In this document: positions 1 through 7,131 of the stretch, piece by piece
Layout of the letters: every line of letters starts with the position of its first letter
Position numbering within the stretch: the first letter of the stretch is position 1
From: Candidatus Omnitrophota bacterium
GTDB taxonomy: Bacteria > Omnitrophota > Gorgyraeia > Gygaellales > Profunditerraquicolaceae
Assembly: GCA_017995695.1 (NCBI GenBank)
Contig: JAGOIJ010000013.1
Span: forward strand, 1-19,564
Reading direction: 5' to 3'
Length of the DNA stretch: 19,564 nt
Program-made: the position numbers and the translations under genes
Notes under the pieces: model-generated
Database searches by the model: none
The model's input: the letters and a program-made list of their open reading frames with translations, nothing else
Told to the model about the DNA's origin: nothing

Positions 1-1325
1 CCCCTTTTCTTTGCCACCACCTCTTGGATCACCTGTTCAGCCTTCTTCGGTCCGATGCCCCGCATCAACAAAAGCGCCGGGTGCCAACTTACGGCATCAG
101 ACATGTTATACACAATGCGCAGATACGCCATAATATCCTTAATGTGGGCAGCCTCCACAAACTTCTGACCTCCGAATTTCATAAAGGGAATGTTACGGCT
201 GGCCAACTCAACCTCAAGATCATTGGAGTGCCATCCCGAACGAAAGAGCACGGCCATGGATCCCAATTCAACTCCTTCTTCTCTTAACTCCAATACTTTA
301 TCCGCCACATACTTTGATTGCGCGTGCTCATCAGCAGCATCGATGAAAATGGGCAGGCTATTTCCTTGCTTGCGGGTAAACAACTCTTTATCAAACTTCT
401 CTTTTGCCTGCGTAATAACTTGATTGGTCAAATTCAAGATAGGCTGCGTTGAGCGATAATTCTCCTCAAGGGTGATAACGCGGGTATGGGGAAAGATCTT
501 GGGAAAATCCATAATATTCTTGAAATTTGCCCCCCGAAAAGAATAAATACTCTGAGAATCGTCGCCTACCACCATGATATTATTATGCTCACTTGCCAAC
601 AGACAAGCGATATACGCCTGCAGCGAATTGGTATCCTGATACTCATCCACCATGATATAACGGTATTTTCGAGAAAGGGCGCGACGCACATCTTCATGCG
701 CAGAAAGCAAGTTTTTAAGATACACCAATAAATCATCGTAATCAAGGAGGGACTTGGAGCGCTTAAAGACATGGTACTCATCACGAATCTTCTTTATTTC
801 TTCTTCCCACTGGATAAACTGGGGAAATTCATCATAGAGAACCTCTCCAAGTTCTTGCCCCTTGTTAATGCTTTTTGAAATCACCTCCGCGATCGTCTGC
901 TTGCGCGGGAAACGCTTCTCAAGCTTTGCAAATCCCAGCTGCGTGCGAATCAAACTAATGCTATCCTGTGCGTCAGACTCATCAATAATGCTAAAATTAT
1001 TCGCAAAACCCAGCAACGAAGCATATTTACGCAAGACCATATTCGCAAAAGAATGAAATGTCCCACCTGAAACTTTTTTGCAGCGATCATCTAAAATGAG
1101 CGAAGCCCGACGCAGCATTTCTTCCGCTGCCCTGCGGGTAAACGTCAGCAATAAGATCTCATCCGGGCGAACGCCTTTCTCAACCAAATAAGCAACGCGA
1201 TATACCAAAACACGCGTCTTGCCACTGCCAGCGCCAGCGATCACCAAATGCGGGCCTTCAGTGGATTCAACCGCTTGTAGCTGCGCAGGATTAAGTTCGC
1301 TGCGAAAGTTTTTACTATTATCCAT
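1..1325 (-). CDS. uvrD: UvrD/PcrA-type ATP-dependent DNA helicase, C-terminus cut by window edge
   Basis: Superfamily 1A 3'-5' DNA helicase of the UvrD/PcrA/Rep group, used in nucleotide excision and mismatch repair and in clearing replication blocks. About 441 codons are present, and the C-terminal part lies beyond the left edge. Visible motifs in order: Walker A GAGSGKT (31-37), motif Ia LLLTFTRRAAEEM (58-70), TFHSF (89-93), DYDDL (195-199), Walker B DEYQD (227-231), motif III GDDSQSIYSFRGA (254-266) and motif IV EENYRST (287-293). The ATG at 1323-1325 gives the usual short N-terminus before the LNPAQLQAV Q-motif region. Its only SD-like sequence, GAGG at 1343-1346, is 17 nt away, which is too far for a good site. 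A 28-codon ORF ends 19 nt upstream. No promoter is obvious between the terminator at 1446-1476 and this gene. The family is certain; uvrD versus pcrA naming is a convention. Confidence 0.95.
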   Translation of the reverse strand, partial: MDNSKNFRSELNPAQLQAVESTEGPHLVIAGAGSGKTRVLVYRVAYLVEKGVRPDEILLLTFTRRAAEEMLRRASLILDDRCKKVSGGTFHSFANMVLRKYASLLGFANNFSIIDESDAQDSISLIRTQLGFAKLEKRFPRKQTIAEVISKSINKGQELGEVLYDEFPQFIQWEEEIKKIRDEYHVFKRSKSLLDYDDLLVYLKNLLSAHEDVRRALSRKYRYIMVDEYQDTNSLQAYIACLLASEHNNIMVVGDDSQSIYSFRGANFKNIMDFPKIFPHTRVITLEENYRSTQPILNLTNQVITQAKEKFDKELFTRKQGNSLPIFIDAADEHAQSKYVADKVLELREEGVELGSMAVLFRSGWHSNDLEVELASRNIPFMKFGGQKFVEAAHIKDIMAYLRIVYNMSDAVSWHPALLLMRGIGPKKAEQVIQEVVAKKR

Positions 1326-1331
1326 ATTTGC

Positions 1332-1343
1332 GAAAGCGCTTTC
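1332..1343. promoter_or_regulatory. 12-bp perfect palindrome in the leader just before uvrD
   Basis: GAAAGCGCTTTC is a perfect dyad lying between the weak GAGG ribosome-binding sequence and the uvrD start codon. Its central CG and flanking AAG/CTT resemble operator cores of the LacI/GalR family. No regulator gene is nearby, so a role as an operator or a leader hairpin is speculative. Confidence 0.25.
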
Positions 1344-1344
1344 C

Positions 1345-1431
1345 TCAACGCCCTTTTTTACCCTTGAAACTAAGGCGCCATGACGCATACTTTAAGTACT
1401 CATCTTGTGAGACCAAGGAGTGAACCAGCAT
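1345..1431 (-). CDS. Probable 28-residue small protein or leader peptide upstream of uvrD
   Basis: A 29-codon frame (28 residues plus TGA) opens with an ATG preceded by AAGGAG (1438-1443) at an ideal 6-nt spacing. An in-frame TAA inside that spacer fixes the start. The peptide begins MLVHSLVSQDEY, has a central YASWRL and ends in a basic KGKKGR tail; it has no signal peptide or membrane segment. Its stop overlaps the GAGG before uvrD, suggesting that it is co-transcribed with, and may tune translation of, the helicase gene. The ribosome-binding site lies in the stem and the AUG in the loop of a strong hairpin (1414-1444). I do not recognise the peptide. It could be a real small protein, a leader peptide or a chance ORF; the good start site and the fit into the gap favour a real gene, but only moderately. 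Confidence 0.5.
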   Translation of the reverse strand: MLVHSLVSQDEYLKYASWRLSFKGKKGR

Positions 1432-1444
1432 AGTTTACTCCTTG
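1414..1444 (-). promoter_or_regulatory. Hairpin enclosing the SD and start codon of the 28-codon ORF
   Basis: Twelve-base arms (1414-1425 and 1433-1444) flank a 7-nt loop. In the minus-strand RNA the only imperfection is an A-C mismatch; in plus-strand RNA it would be a G-U pair. The SD AAGGAG pairs with CUCCUU from codons 5-6 of the small ORF, and the AUG sits in the loop. Only one base separates it from the terminator hairpin. Such a structure should restrict ribosome access, so it may act as a translational switch; that function is inferred. Confidence 0.45.
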
Positions 1445-1445
1445 C

Positions 1446-1476
1446 AAAAAGGGCCTTCGGCGAGAGGGCCCTTTTT
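1446..1476 (-). terminator. Intrinsic terminator after the cyclophilin gene
   Basis: A perfect 10-bp stem (arms 1446-1455 and 1467-1476, AAAAAGGGCC paired with GGCCCTTTTT) encloses an 11-nt loop, giving a GC-rich stem flanked by A and T runs. It lies 13 bases beyond the stop of the cyclophilin gene and should end that operon; by symmetry it could work on either strand. The 28-codon ORF and uvrD begin right behind it. Their transcript must therefore read through it, start inside it, or use a promoter in the end of the cyclophilin gene; GTTATA at 1477-1482 reads TATAAC on the minus strand and could be a -10 box, but no good -35 is visible. Confidence 0.85.
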
Positions 1477-1489
1477 GTTATAGAAACGA

Positions 1490-2041
1490 CTACTGCGCTG
1501 CCTTCAGGAAGGCCTTGATAATCTTTTGCTCCGAGAGGGGTCTATCAGAAGGGTTAGTAGCTGTATTCTCAATTTTTTGCACAACATCGTAACCTGCGAT
1601 AACCTTGCCAAAAATGGTATGGCGCATATTCAGCCACGGCGTAGGCGCAACCGTAATAAAAAACTGACTGCCATTCGTATTCGGCCCGGCATTAGCCATG
1701 GCAAGTATACCTGCCTTGTCAAATCTGACATCTTTACGAACCTCATCAGCGAAAGGAGCTCCCCAAATCGATTCACCACCGGTTCCTGTTCCTGTGGGAT
1801 CTCCTCCTTGAATCATAAATTGCTTAATGACTCGGTGAAATATTATGCCGTTATAATATCCTTTTTCCACAAGCTTCTGGAAATTCTCGCATGCCTTAGG
1901 CGCCACATCGGGCATCAACTGGATCTCAATGTTCCCTTGGTTAGTTTCTAAAACAACGATCTTTGATTCCATAGCTAATCCTTTCTGCTGGAAACCCGCA
2001 ACACACAATGCCGCCAATAATAACGCTATGACACTTTTCAT
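1490..2041 (-). CDS. Cyclophilin-type peptidyl-prolyl cis-trans isomerase, exported
   Basis: Catalyses cis-trans isomerisation of X-Pro bonds and so assists protein folding. The 183-residue protein has an N-terminal signal peptide of about 23 residues with a hydrophobic core (SVIALLLAALCVAG), so it probably acts in the periplasm. The cyclophilin fold is recognisable from the active-site Arg in FHRV, then QGGDPTGTGTGG, NTNGSQFFIT and HTIFGKV. It is a short single-domain form like bacterial PpiA/PpiB. An upstream in-frame ATG at 2045-2047 abuts the SD GGAGG (2048-2052), whereas the ATG at 2039-2041 is 6 nt from it, so the second start is preferred. The gene follows the ABC-F gene by 13 nt and is the last gene of its operon, before the terminator at 1446-1476. 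Confidence 0.95.
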   Translation of the reverse strand: MKSVIALLLAALCVAGFQQKGLAMESKIVVLETNQGNIEIQLMPDVAPKACENFQKLVEKGYYNGIIFHRVIKQFMIQGGDPTGTGTGGESIWGAPFADEVRKDVRFDKAGILAMANAGPNTNGSQFFITVAPTPWLNMRHTIFGKVIAGYDVVQKIENTATNPSDRPLSEQKIIKAFLKAAQ

Positions 2042-2047
2042 ATCCAT

Positions 2048-2052
2048 CCTCC
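2048..2052 (-). promoter_or_regulatory. Ribosome-binding site that decides the cyclophilin start
   Basis: GGAGG on the minus strand touches one in-frame ATG (2045-2047) and is 6 nt from the next (2039-2041). The 6-nt spacing is the functional arrangement, so translation most likely begins at 2041. Confidence 0.65.
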
Positions 2053-2054
2053 AT

Positions 2055-3986
2055 TTATTTTCTCAGCAAATCCTTTAACCCCGCAACCTCGCCTTCGATT
2101 TCAAGTTTGCGCTTCTCAATCTCTTTGACCCTGCGGCCGTATGCCCTTGCCGTTTCTTCGTTACGATATACCTTGGAATCGGCAAGCGCGCGAGCCTTGG
2201 CATAATATTCCAAATTCAGCTGATCTAATTCTTCGAGCAACTTATTGATCTTGGTTTGCAGAACCTTATTGTGCTGTTTACGCTGCTCCTCCTCTTGACG
2301 CTTTTGCCGCGCCTGCTCCTTGGCGTGCTCTTTGGCTCTTACCTCGCCTTGTTTGTTAACGACCACTGAATCCTGCACTGAATATTGCTGCAATAATACT
2401 TGCTCTTGGGCCTGTTTGTCAAGATAATAATCAAAATTGCCGGGAAACTTCCTGACCCTCCCCTCTTTTACCTCGAAAACCGTATTAGCTAAAGAACGCA
2501 CAAAATAAATATCGTGGCTTATGCACACTATGGTCCCCTCATAATCGTTGAGCGCCTGAATGAGCGCTTCCACCGCGTCAACATCAAGATGCGTTGTCGG
2601 CTCATCAAGTAACAGCAGATTCGGAGGATTAATCAAAAGCTTAGCGAGGATTAACCTGCTTTTCTCTCCACCTGATAATACTTTTACCTTCTTAAAGGCA
2701 TCATCGCCGGTGAACAAAAAAATACCTAAAAGCGTACGAATCGCTTCTTCTGACATAAAACCAGACGCCGAGGCATAGGCCTCTTGCAAACAAGTGTTTT
2801 CCGGATTCAACACATCAAGACGAGTCTGAGAAAAATAACCGATATCAACCTGATGCCCAACAATACGTCTACCATCGTCAATAGGAAGCACGCCAGCAAG
2901 GATCTTCAAAAGGGTTGATTTTCCAGCGCCATTCTCACCGGCTAACACCGCTTTCTCCCCCTGGGTTATTTCAAAATCAAAATCGCGATATACTTGATTT
3001 TCGCCGTAAGACTTTGAAACCTTCTCAAGACGCATTACCCGATACCCGCTTTTTCTGGTAGCAGGAAAACGAAACATCCCTATGCTTTCCCGAGGATCAG
3101 GAGGCACAACGATCTCTTCAAGTTTTTCTAGTTGCGTGCGCTTAGCCCGCACCGCAGCAGCCTTATTCGGCTGCGCATGGAACCTCCTCACAAACTCCTC
3201 TAATTGCTGACGCTTTCGCTCCTGCTCCTTAAATTGCTTAAGCAAATGCAAGCGCCTCTCTTGCTTAATCTGCTCATAATGCTCATAGTTGCCGCGCACC
3301 TTAAAAATCGACCCATATTCTAGAATGAGCGAATAGTTTGTTACTTCATTCAGAAATGCCTTATCGTGAGAAATCATAATAAAGGTTCCGCGAAAACCAG
3401 CCAGGAAATCTTTAAGCCACAACGCAGCATTTAAATCAAGGTAATTAGTCGGCTCATCCAGCAGTAGAAGATCATAGTGATTCGTCAATAGTTTGGCTAA
3501 TAACGTACGCATCTGCCACCCACCACTCAACTGCGTGATCGGTTTTTGAAAATCCGCCTCTTTAAAACCCAACCCCATCAAAACCTTTTTTGCCTTGTGC
3601 TCCAATTCAAAATAATCAAGCACCTCTAACTCATGCAATATTTCACCATAGCGCTTTGAACCCGCTAAGTTTTTTGCCTCAAGCTCATTTTTTTCTTTTT
3701 TGAGCTTCACAATGGTCGTATCGCCTTCGGTTATCTCGGTGATGACGGTATGCTCTGAATGAAAGCGCGCCTCTTGAGGTAGATATCCGATACGAATCCC
3801 GCTATCCACTTGCAGAGTGCCTGAACTCGGTTCGACCTCCTTTAAAATCATAGCAAACAACGTACTCTTGCCGGTGCCATTGGGACCAATCAAACCAATC
3901 TTTTCCTGGCGATTGACCGTCAGAGACACAGAACGGAATAAAACCTTACTGCCGTAATTTTTGGAGAGATTGACAACGCTGATCAT
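2055..3986 (-). CDS. ABC-F family ATPase with two ATP-binding domains
   Basis: A soluble ABC-F protein of 643 residues, the family of EttA, Uup and YheS, which bind the ribosomal E site and adjust or rescue translation; some members give antibiotic resistance by target protection. First domain: Walker A GPNGTGKST (34-42), signature LSGGW (153-157), Walker B LLLLDEPTNYLD (173-184). A charged helical linker (about 238-292) follows, matching the position of the P-site tRNA interaction motif. Second domain: GENGAGKST (350-358), LSGGEKSRLILAKLL (438-451), LLLLDEPTTHLD (457-468). Residues of about 550-643 form a Lys/Glu/Gln-rich coiled coil as in Uup and YheS. There are no membrane segments, so it is not a transporter. 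It starts 7 nt after the DUF3108 gene with no clear SD, suggesting translational coupling. The subfamily is uncertain; length and layout fit YheS/Uup better than EttA. Confidence 0.95.
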   Translation of the reverse strand: MISVVNLSKNYGSKVLFRSVSLTVNRQEKIGLIGPNGTGKSTLFAMILKEVEPSSGTLQVDSGIRIGYLPQEARFHSEHTVITEITEGDTTIVKLKKEKNELEAKNLAGSKRYGEILHELEVLDYFELEHKAKKVLMGLGFKEADFQKPITQLSGGWQMRTLLAKLLTNHYDLLLLDEPTNYLDLNAALWLKDFLAGFRGTFIMISHDKAFLNEVTNYSLILEYGSIFKVRGNYEHYEQIKQERRLHLLKQFKEQERKRQQLEEFVRRFHAQPNKAAAVRAKRTQLEKLEEIVVPPDPRESIGMFRFPATRKSGYRVMRLEKVSKSYGENQVYRDFDFEITQGEKAVLAGENGAGKSTLLKILAGVLPIDDGRRIVGHQVDIGYFSQTRLDVLNPENTCLQEAYASASGFMSEEAIRTLLGIFLFTGDDAFKKVKVLSGGEKSRLILAKLLINPPNLLLLDEPTTHLDVDAVEALIQALNDYEGTIVCISHDIYFVRSLANTVFEVKEGRVRKFPGNFDYYLDKQAQEQVLLQQYSVQDSVVVNKQGEVRAKEHAKEQARQKRQEEEQRKQHNKVLQTKINKLLEELDQLNLEYYAKARALADSKVYRNEETARAYGRRVKEIEKRKLEIEGEVAGLKDLLRK

Positions 3987-3993
3987 AGAAAGA

Positions 3994-4776
3994 TTATTTC
4001 GGTGAGGGCCGTTGATGCTCCTTCATCACAAGATTGTAACCGATGCCACTTGCGCCTTTGATTTTTAAGGGGATCCTTTGCTCATCAGCCGAAACCCAAA
4101 TCTCAAACTTCTTGGGCACACTTTCAAAGCGAAAGGCCTTGAAGGTTCCGGAGGAAAGCTTGATATCCTCAATGGCAACTAAGGAAATGGTATAAGCATC
4201 GAGCGGAAATTGTGCCTGAAAAGTCCAACCAACAGCTAAATCCGGAATATCCCTGACAAAAAAAGGCAACAGCACCGCGTTATGCAGGGGGGCCTCCCGT
4301 TTAAAAACCAGCGTCTGCTCCTTGCTGCCTTTTTTCTTATAAATATTAACCGTATACGCCTGCTGGTCATATTCCTCAATAATTTGTTCAGGCTGCGGCC
4401 AAACGCCTACATACCGCTCAACCTTAATGGGCAAATTGCTTACTGGATCGCTATAAATCGTTTCGATATCTGAAAAACGCACAAGCCTGGTGGTAAACAT
4501 CATTTTATTAACATTCTTATTGTTCAGCGAGACGGAAGGCAAATATTCAAAGACCGCTTTTCCCAAACTCGCTGCCCCTAAACGCACATCATACACGATT
4601 TTCTCTCCAACGCGCTGCGGTATAATTTTTTCCGGTTCAGGGATCGGTACAGCTACTTGCTTTATAAAAACCTCCCCCAAGTCAGAAAACGATATCTTCT
4701 GTTCGTTATTAAGCAAAGTGAAAGAAATGGCGATAAGTACAACCATTACCAATAAAATGAGAATAATTCGTTTCAT
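3994..4776 (-). CDS. DUF3108 envelope protein
   Basis: About 260 residues beginning with Met-Lys-Arg and a hydrophobic stretch (IILILLVMVVLIAISFTLL) that is either a signal peptide or a membrane anchor. The rest is predicted beta-rich and matches the DUF3108 pattern: VGEKIVYDVRLGAASLGKAVFEY near residue 56, then a segment with SDPVSNLPIKVER, then late strands around FEIWVSADEQRIPLKIK. DUF3108 proteins are periplasmic with no established biochemical role. A TTG at 4792-4794 would add six residues, but the ATG at 4774-4776 gives the cleaner basic-then-hydrophobic N-terminus. Neither has a strong SD. It sits between the MORN-repeat gene and the ABC-F gene with very short gaps, in an envelope-oriented operon. 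Confidence 0.8.
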   Translation of the reverse strand: MKRIILILLVMVVLIAISFTLLNNEQKISFSDLGEVFIKQVAVPIPEPEKIIPQRVGEKIVYDVRLGAASLGKAVFEYLPSVSLNNKNVNKMMFTTRLVRFSDIETIYSDPVSNLPIKVERYVGVWPQPEQIIEEYDQQAYTVNIYKKKGSKEQTLVFKREAPLHNAVLLPFFVRDIPDLAVGWTFQAQFPLDAYTISLVAIEDIKLSSGTFKAFRFESVPKKFEIWVSADEQRIPLKIKGASGIGYNLVMKEHQRPSPK

Positions 4777-4798
4777 AGGCAGATGTCTTACCAATACC

Positions 4799-5956
4799 TT
4801 AATATTGTTGCTTATTGCTTAAGACTCCCTGTTCGTTATAATAAAACCATTCTCCGCTAATATGACCCTGTCTAAAAGCGCCCTCGGATTTAAGCTTGCC
4901 ATTCTCATGGTAGTATTTACATGGACCATCAGCTCGCCCTTGCCGATACGCCAACTCTGATTTCAACGTACCATCAGCATAGAAATTTAAACCGCTTCCC
5001 TCTAATTTTCCGTTAATATAGAAACGTTGCCCTTGCAATTGCCCGTGCTCATAATAGACCCTATCAAAGCCATCAGCAATCCCTGCCTTGTAATCCTTGC
5101 GCCGCTTGATACTTCCGCTTTCAAAATAGAAAACCGCAGTTCCGTCGCGATGGCCATGGACAAATGGCGTTTCTATCTTTTTCTTCCCGCTCGGATAGTA
5201 ATCGGTAGCAGTACCCGCAAGCTCTCCCTTAAAATAGTTTTCTTCAAGCGCCAAGAAACCATCGCGAGAATACGTTTTCGCTATCCCCTCCCTCTGATTA
5301 TTAATAAAGGTCTGCTCAGCCTTTAACTGCCCATTTTCATAATAAAAACGCGCGCTGCCCTCGCATACCCCATCTCTGTAAGGGATCTCAGCCTTTATCC
5401 CCGCTTTGCCTAACTGAGAACCCTTAGCCATGCTAATCCCCGGGACAGAACGCAAAGTAACTCCCTGCCCAACCATGCGTCGGGTAAAGTAAAAAAAACC
5501 TGTACCATGGCGCCGCCCATCCCGGTAAGGAACCTCAACTACCAATTCTCCTTCCGGACTATAGAAACGCAGCATGCCTGAACGACGGCCTCCTCTGTAT
5601 TCCTGCTCTGAACGGACCTGACCGCTTTTATAATAATATCTGACTGGACCATCAAGCTGATCATTGCGGAAGTACTTCTCTGCTTTTAACTCTTTCGTTT
5701 TAAAATAATGACGCTCAGGCCCTTCGCGCACGCCATTCTGGAAGGTGCGCTCAGACTGGATAGAGCCACCAGGCCAATAGATCTTTTCTACCCCATGCTT
5801 TCTGCCATTTACATAAGCACTTTCTACAACGATCTCATGGCCGACATGGCTTTTATAAATTCCATCGCGCAGAACCTGGCCATAGGCTATTGCGCAACAA
5901 CAGCACAGATAAAAAAATACAATACGCACCAACCCAAAAAAACATCTACTGCGCAT
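4799..5956 (-). CDS. Secreted MORN/YwqK-type repeat protein
   Basis: About 385 residues: a signal peptide with an unusual Cys cluster (VFFYLCCCCAIAYG), then almost nothing but tandem repeats of 24 residues. Each has the form of an aromatic pair, a Gly-containing turn, a short strand ending in Glu-x-x-aromatic, then xxGxxxG, for example YYENGQLKAEQTFINNQREG. About 14 units can be laid out; one stretch of 49 residues (start about residue 147) equals two units, the first badly eroded. The pattern belongs to the MORN-like repeats of COG2849 (YwqK antitoxin-like family), which form elongated beta sheets and probably bind proteins or membranes; no enzyme motif is present. The reading frame is open up to 6091, but the ATG at 5954-5956 is preferred: it starts the signal peptide and overlaps the stop of the protease gene by 11 nt, indicating translational coupling. 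Function unknown. Confidence 0.8.
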   Translation of the reverse strand: MRSRCFFGLVRIVFFYLCCCCAIAYGQVLRDGIYKSHVGHEIVVESAYVNGRKHGVEKIYWPGGSIQSERTFQNGVREGPERHYFKTKELKAEKYFRNDQLDGPVRYYYKSGQVRSEQEYRGGRRSGMLRFYSPEGELVVEVPYRDGRRHGTGFFYFTRRMVGQGVTLRSVPGISMAKGSQLGKAGIKAEIPYRDGVCEGSARFYYENGQLKAEQTFINNQREGIAKTYSRDGFLALEENYFKGELAGTATDYYPSGKKKIETPFVHGHRDGTAVFYFESGSIKRRKDYKAGIADGFDRVYYEHGQLQGQRFYINGKLEGSGLNFYADGTLKSELAYRQGRADGPCKYYHENGKLKSEGAFRQGHISGEWFYYNEQGVLSNKQQY

Positions 5957-6734
5957 AAGCCTTCGCGTTCTTTGCGACAACATCGGGTATAATCTTGTTG
6001 AGCGCCTGGATACGGTCATCAACATAAGGATGTGTTCGAAAATAAACCAACAGTTTTGAACCAGCGCCCTGGCCCTGCTTAAGCTTTGCAAGCGCGTTTA
6101 ACGAAGCGTAAGGATCAAAACCTGCGCGCACAGAGTAACGCACCCCTAACGCGTCAGCCTCATACTCATCCTTGCGGCTAAATGGCAATTCAAGGAGAAT
6201 TGAATACGCCAAATTTGCACCTGTCGCAATTTCCTGACTACGCGCCTTGGTTGAATCGCCCATCCCAGCAAAAGCAACGCCCAACAAAACCTGATATGCC
6301 ATGTTCGCCTGCAGCTTCTTTGCAATATGGCGCGCGGCTACATGACCGATCTCATGGCCGACCACATACGCCAATTCATCATCATTGAGCGCCTCCATTA
6401 ACCCTTGATAAACATAAATATACCCCCCGGGAAGCGCCATCGCATTCAGCTCTTTATCTTCGAGCACAGCAAAAACGTATTGAATATCCTGACGATCAGA
6501 CACTTTGGCAAGCCGGCTTCCTATGCGTTCCACCCTACGCTGTAACGCTTGATCGCTGGTCAGCCGATGTTTCTTTCCTAACTCTTGAATAGCGCTTTTA
6601 CCAAGGGCTACTTCGGTTGCGCTATTAATCAAGATAAACTCATTTCTTTCTGTTGCCGGATTATAAAGGGTGGAGCACCCGGCGCAAATTAACAACACAC
6701 AACAAAGCGAAGAAAAGAAAATAGCCTTTACCAT
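5946..6734 (-). CDS. M48-family zinc metalloprotease, probable lipoprotein
   Basis: 262 residues. The N-terminus (hydrophobic stretch ending LLICAGC, Cys20) looks like a lipoprotein signal, although Cys at the usual Leu position is atypical. The M48 domain carries the zinc-binding and catalytic HEIGH (127-131) and the third ligand in DEYEADALG (Glu191). The short single-domain architecture resembles LoiP/YggG and the protease part of BepA, which degrade or help assemble misfolded outer-membrane proteins. Family function is therefore envelope quality control; the substrate here is unknown. A GGAG lies 5 nt before the ATG. The gene overlaps the upstream small gene by 7 nt and the downstream MORN-repeat gene by 11 nt, so the three are probably translated together. 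Confidence 0.92.
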   Translation of the reverse strand: MVKAIFFSSLCCVLLICAGCSTLYNPATERNEFILINSATEVALGKSAIQELGKKHRLTSDQALQRRVERIGSRLAKVSDRQDIQYVFAVLEDKELNAMALPGGYIYVYQGLMEALNDDELAYVVGHEIGHVAARHIAKKLQANMAYQVLLGVAFAGMGDSTKARSQEIATGANLAYSILLELPFSRKDEYEADALGVRYSVRAGFDPYASLNALAKLKQGQGAGSKLLVYFRTHPYVDDRIQALNKIIPDVVAKNAKAYAQ

Positions 6735-7105
6735 ATAAACTCCACGGTTGTCCCCGCTTGCGTACGATAAATCTTAAGCGTAAACATGCTTTCATTCATT
6801 TTCACCGCTGCATTATACCCTTGAGCATCTTGGCCCCCCATGACAGCAAAAGAATGCTTATTGAAGAATGCCTCATAGAACGCAATCACCTCATCCAGCG
6901 ACTGATCAACCATAAAGGTAATCATGCGCGCATCAGGCTTATGCATTGTTAACGTTTTCAATGATCGCGTCCCCTCGGGCAAGGGCACAACGCCTTGCGC
7001 AACCTCAATGGTCCCTTGAGCAGAGACAGAAAAACAGCACGCAGACAACAAAACAAGAATAACGATCATACCGAATGCGATCTTGCGCATACAACAGACA
7101 AGCAT
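6728..7105 (-). CDS. Small secreted protein of unknown function
   Basis: About 125 residues with a signal peptide (hydrophobic GMIVILVLLSACCFSVSAQ) and a compact mature part of about 95 residues. The layout, PLPEGT near the start, a strand, then SLDEVIAFYEAFFNKHSF, then strands ending GTTVEFIW, resembles many small bacterial domains in which a helix of the type xxEVxxFYxxxxxxxGW is flanked by strands, but I cannot assign it to a named family. The frame is open to 7129, but GAGGAG at 7113-7118 lies 7 nt before the ATG at 7103-7105, making that the likely start. The Cys pair at the end of the signal region could make it a lipoprotein, but there is no clean lipobox. It overlaps the M48 protease gene by 7 nt, hinting at a joint role. 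Confidence 0.75.
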   Translation of the reverse strand: MLVCCMRKIAFGMIVILVLLSACCFSVSAQGTIEVAQGVVPLPEGTRSLKTLTMHKPDARMITFMVDQSLDEVIAFYEAFFNKHSFAVMGGQDAQGYNAAVKMNESMFTLKIYRTQAGTTVEFIW

Positions 7106-7112
7106 AGATAAT

Positions 7113-7118
7113 CTCCTC
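7113..7118 (-). promoter_or_regulatory. Ribosome-binding site that decides the start of the small secreted protein
   Basis: GAGGAG on the minus strand, 7 nt ahead of the ATG at 7103-7105. It falls inside the longer open frame that could begin at 7129, and no comparable site serves the upstream ATGs. Confidence 0.6.
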
Positions 7119-7131
7119 AACAGCATCATGC

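Noticed and set aside
1526..1951. Plus-strand 141-codon open frame opposite the cyclophilin gene
   Set aside because: No SD and no recognisable motif; fully antisense to a clear cyclophilin.
2055..3986. ABC transporter ATPase
   Set aside because: Two ATPase domains in one chain, a charged linker, a C-terminal coiled coil and no permease gene mark it as ABC-F.
5957..6091. N-terminal 45-residue extension of the MORN-repeat protein
   Set aside because: It reads the end of the M48 gene in another frame, is Arg-rich without family resemblance, and would bury the signal peptide.
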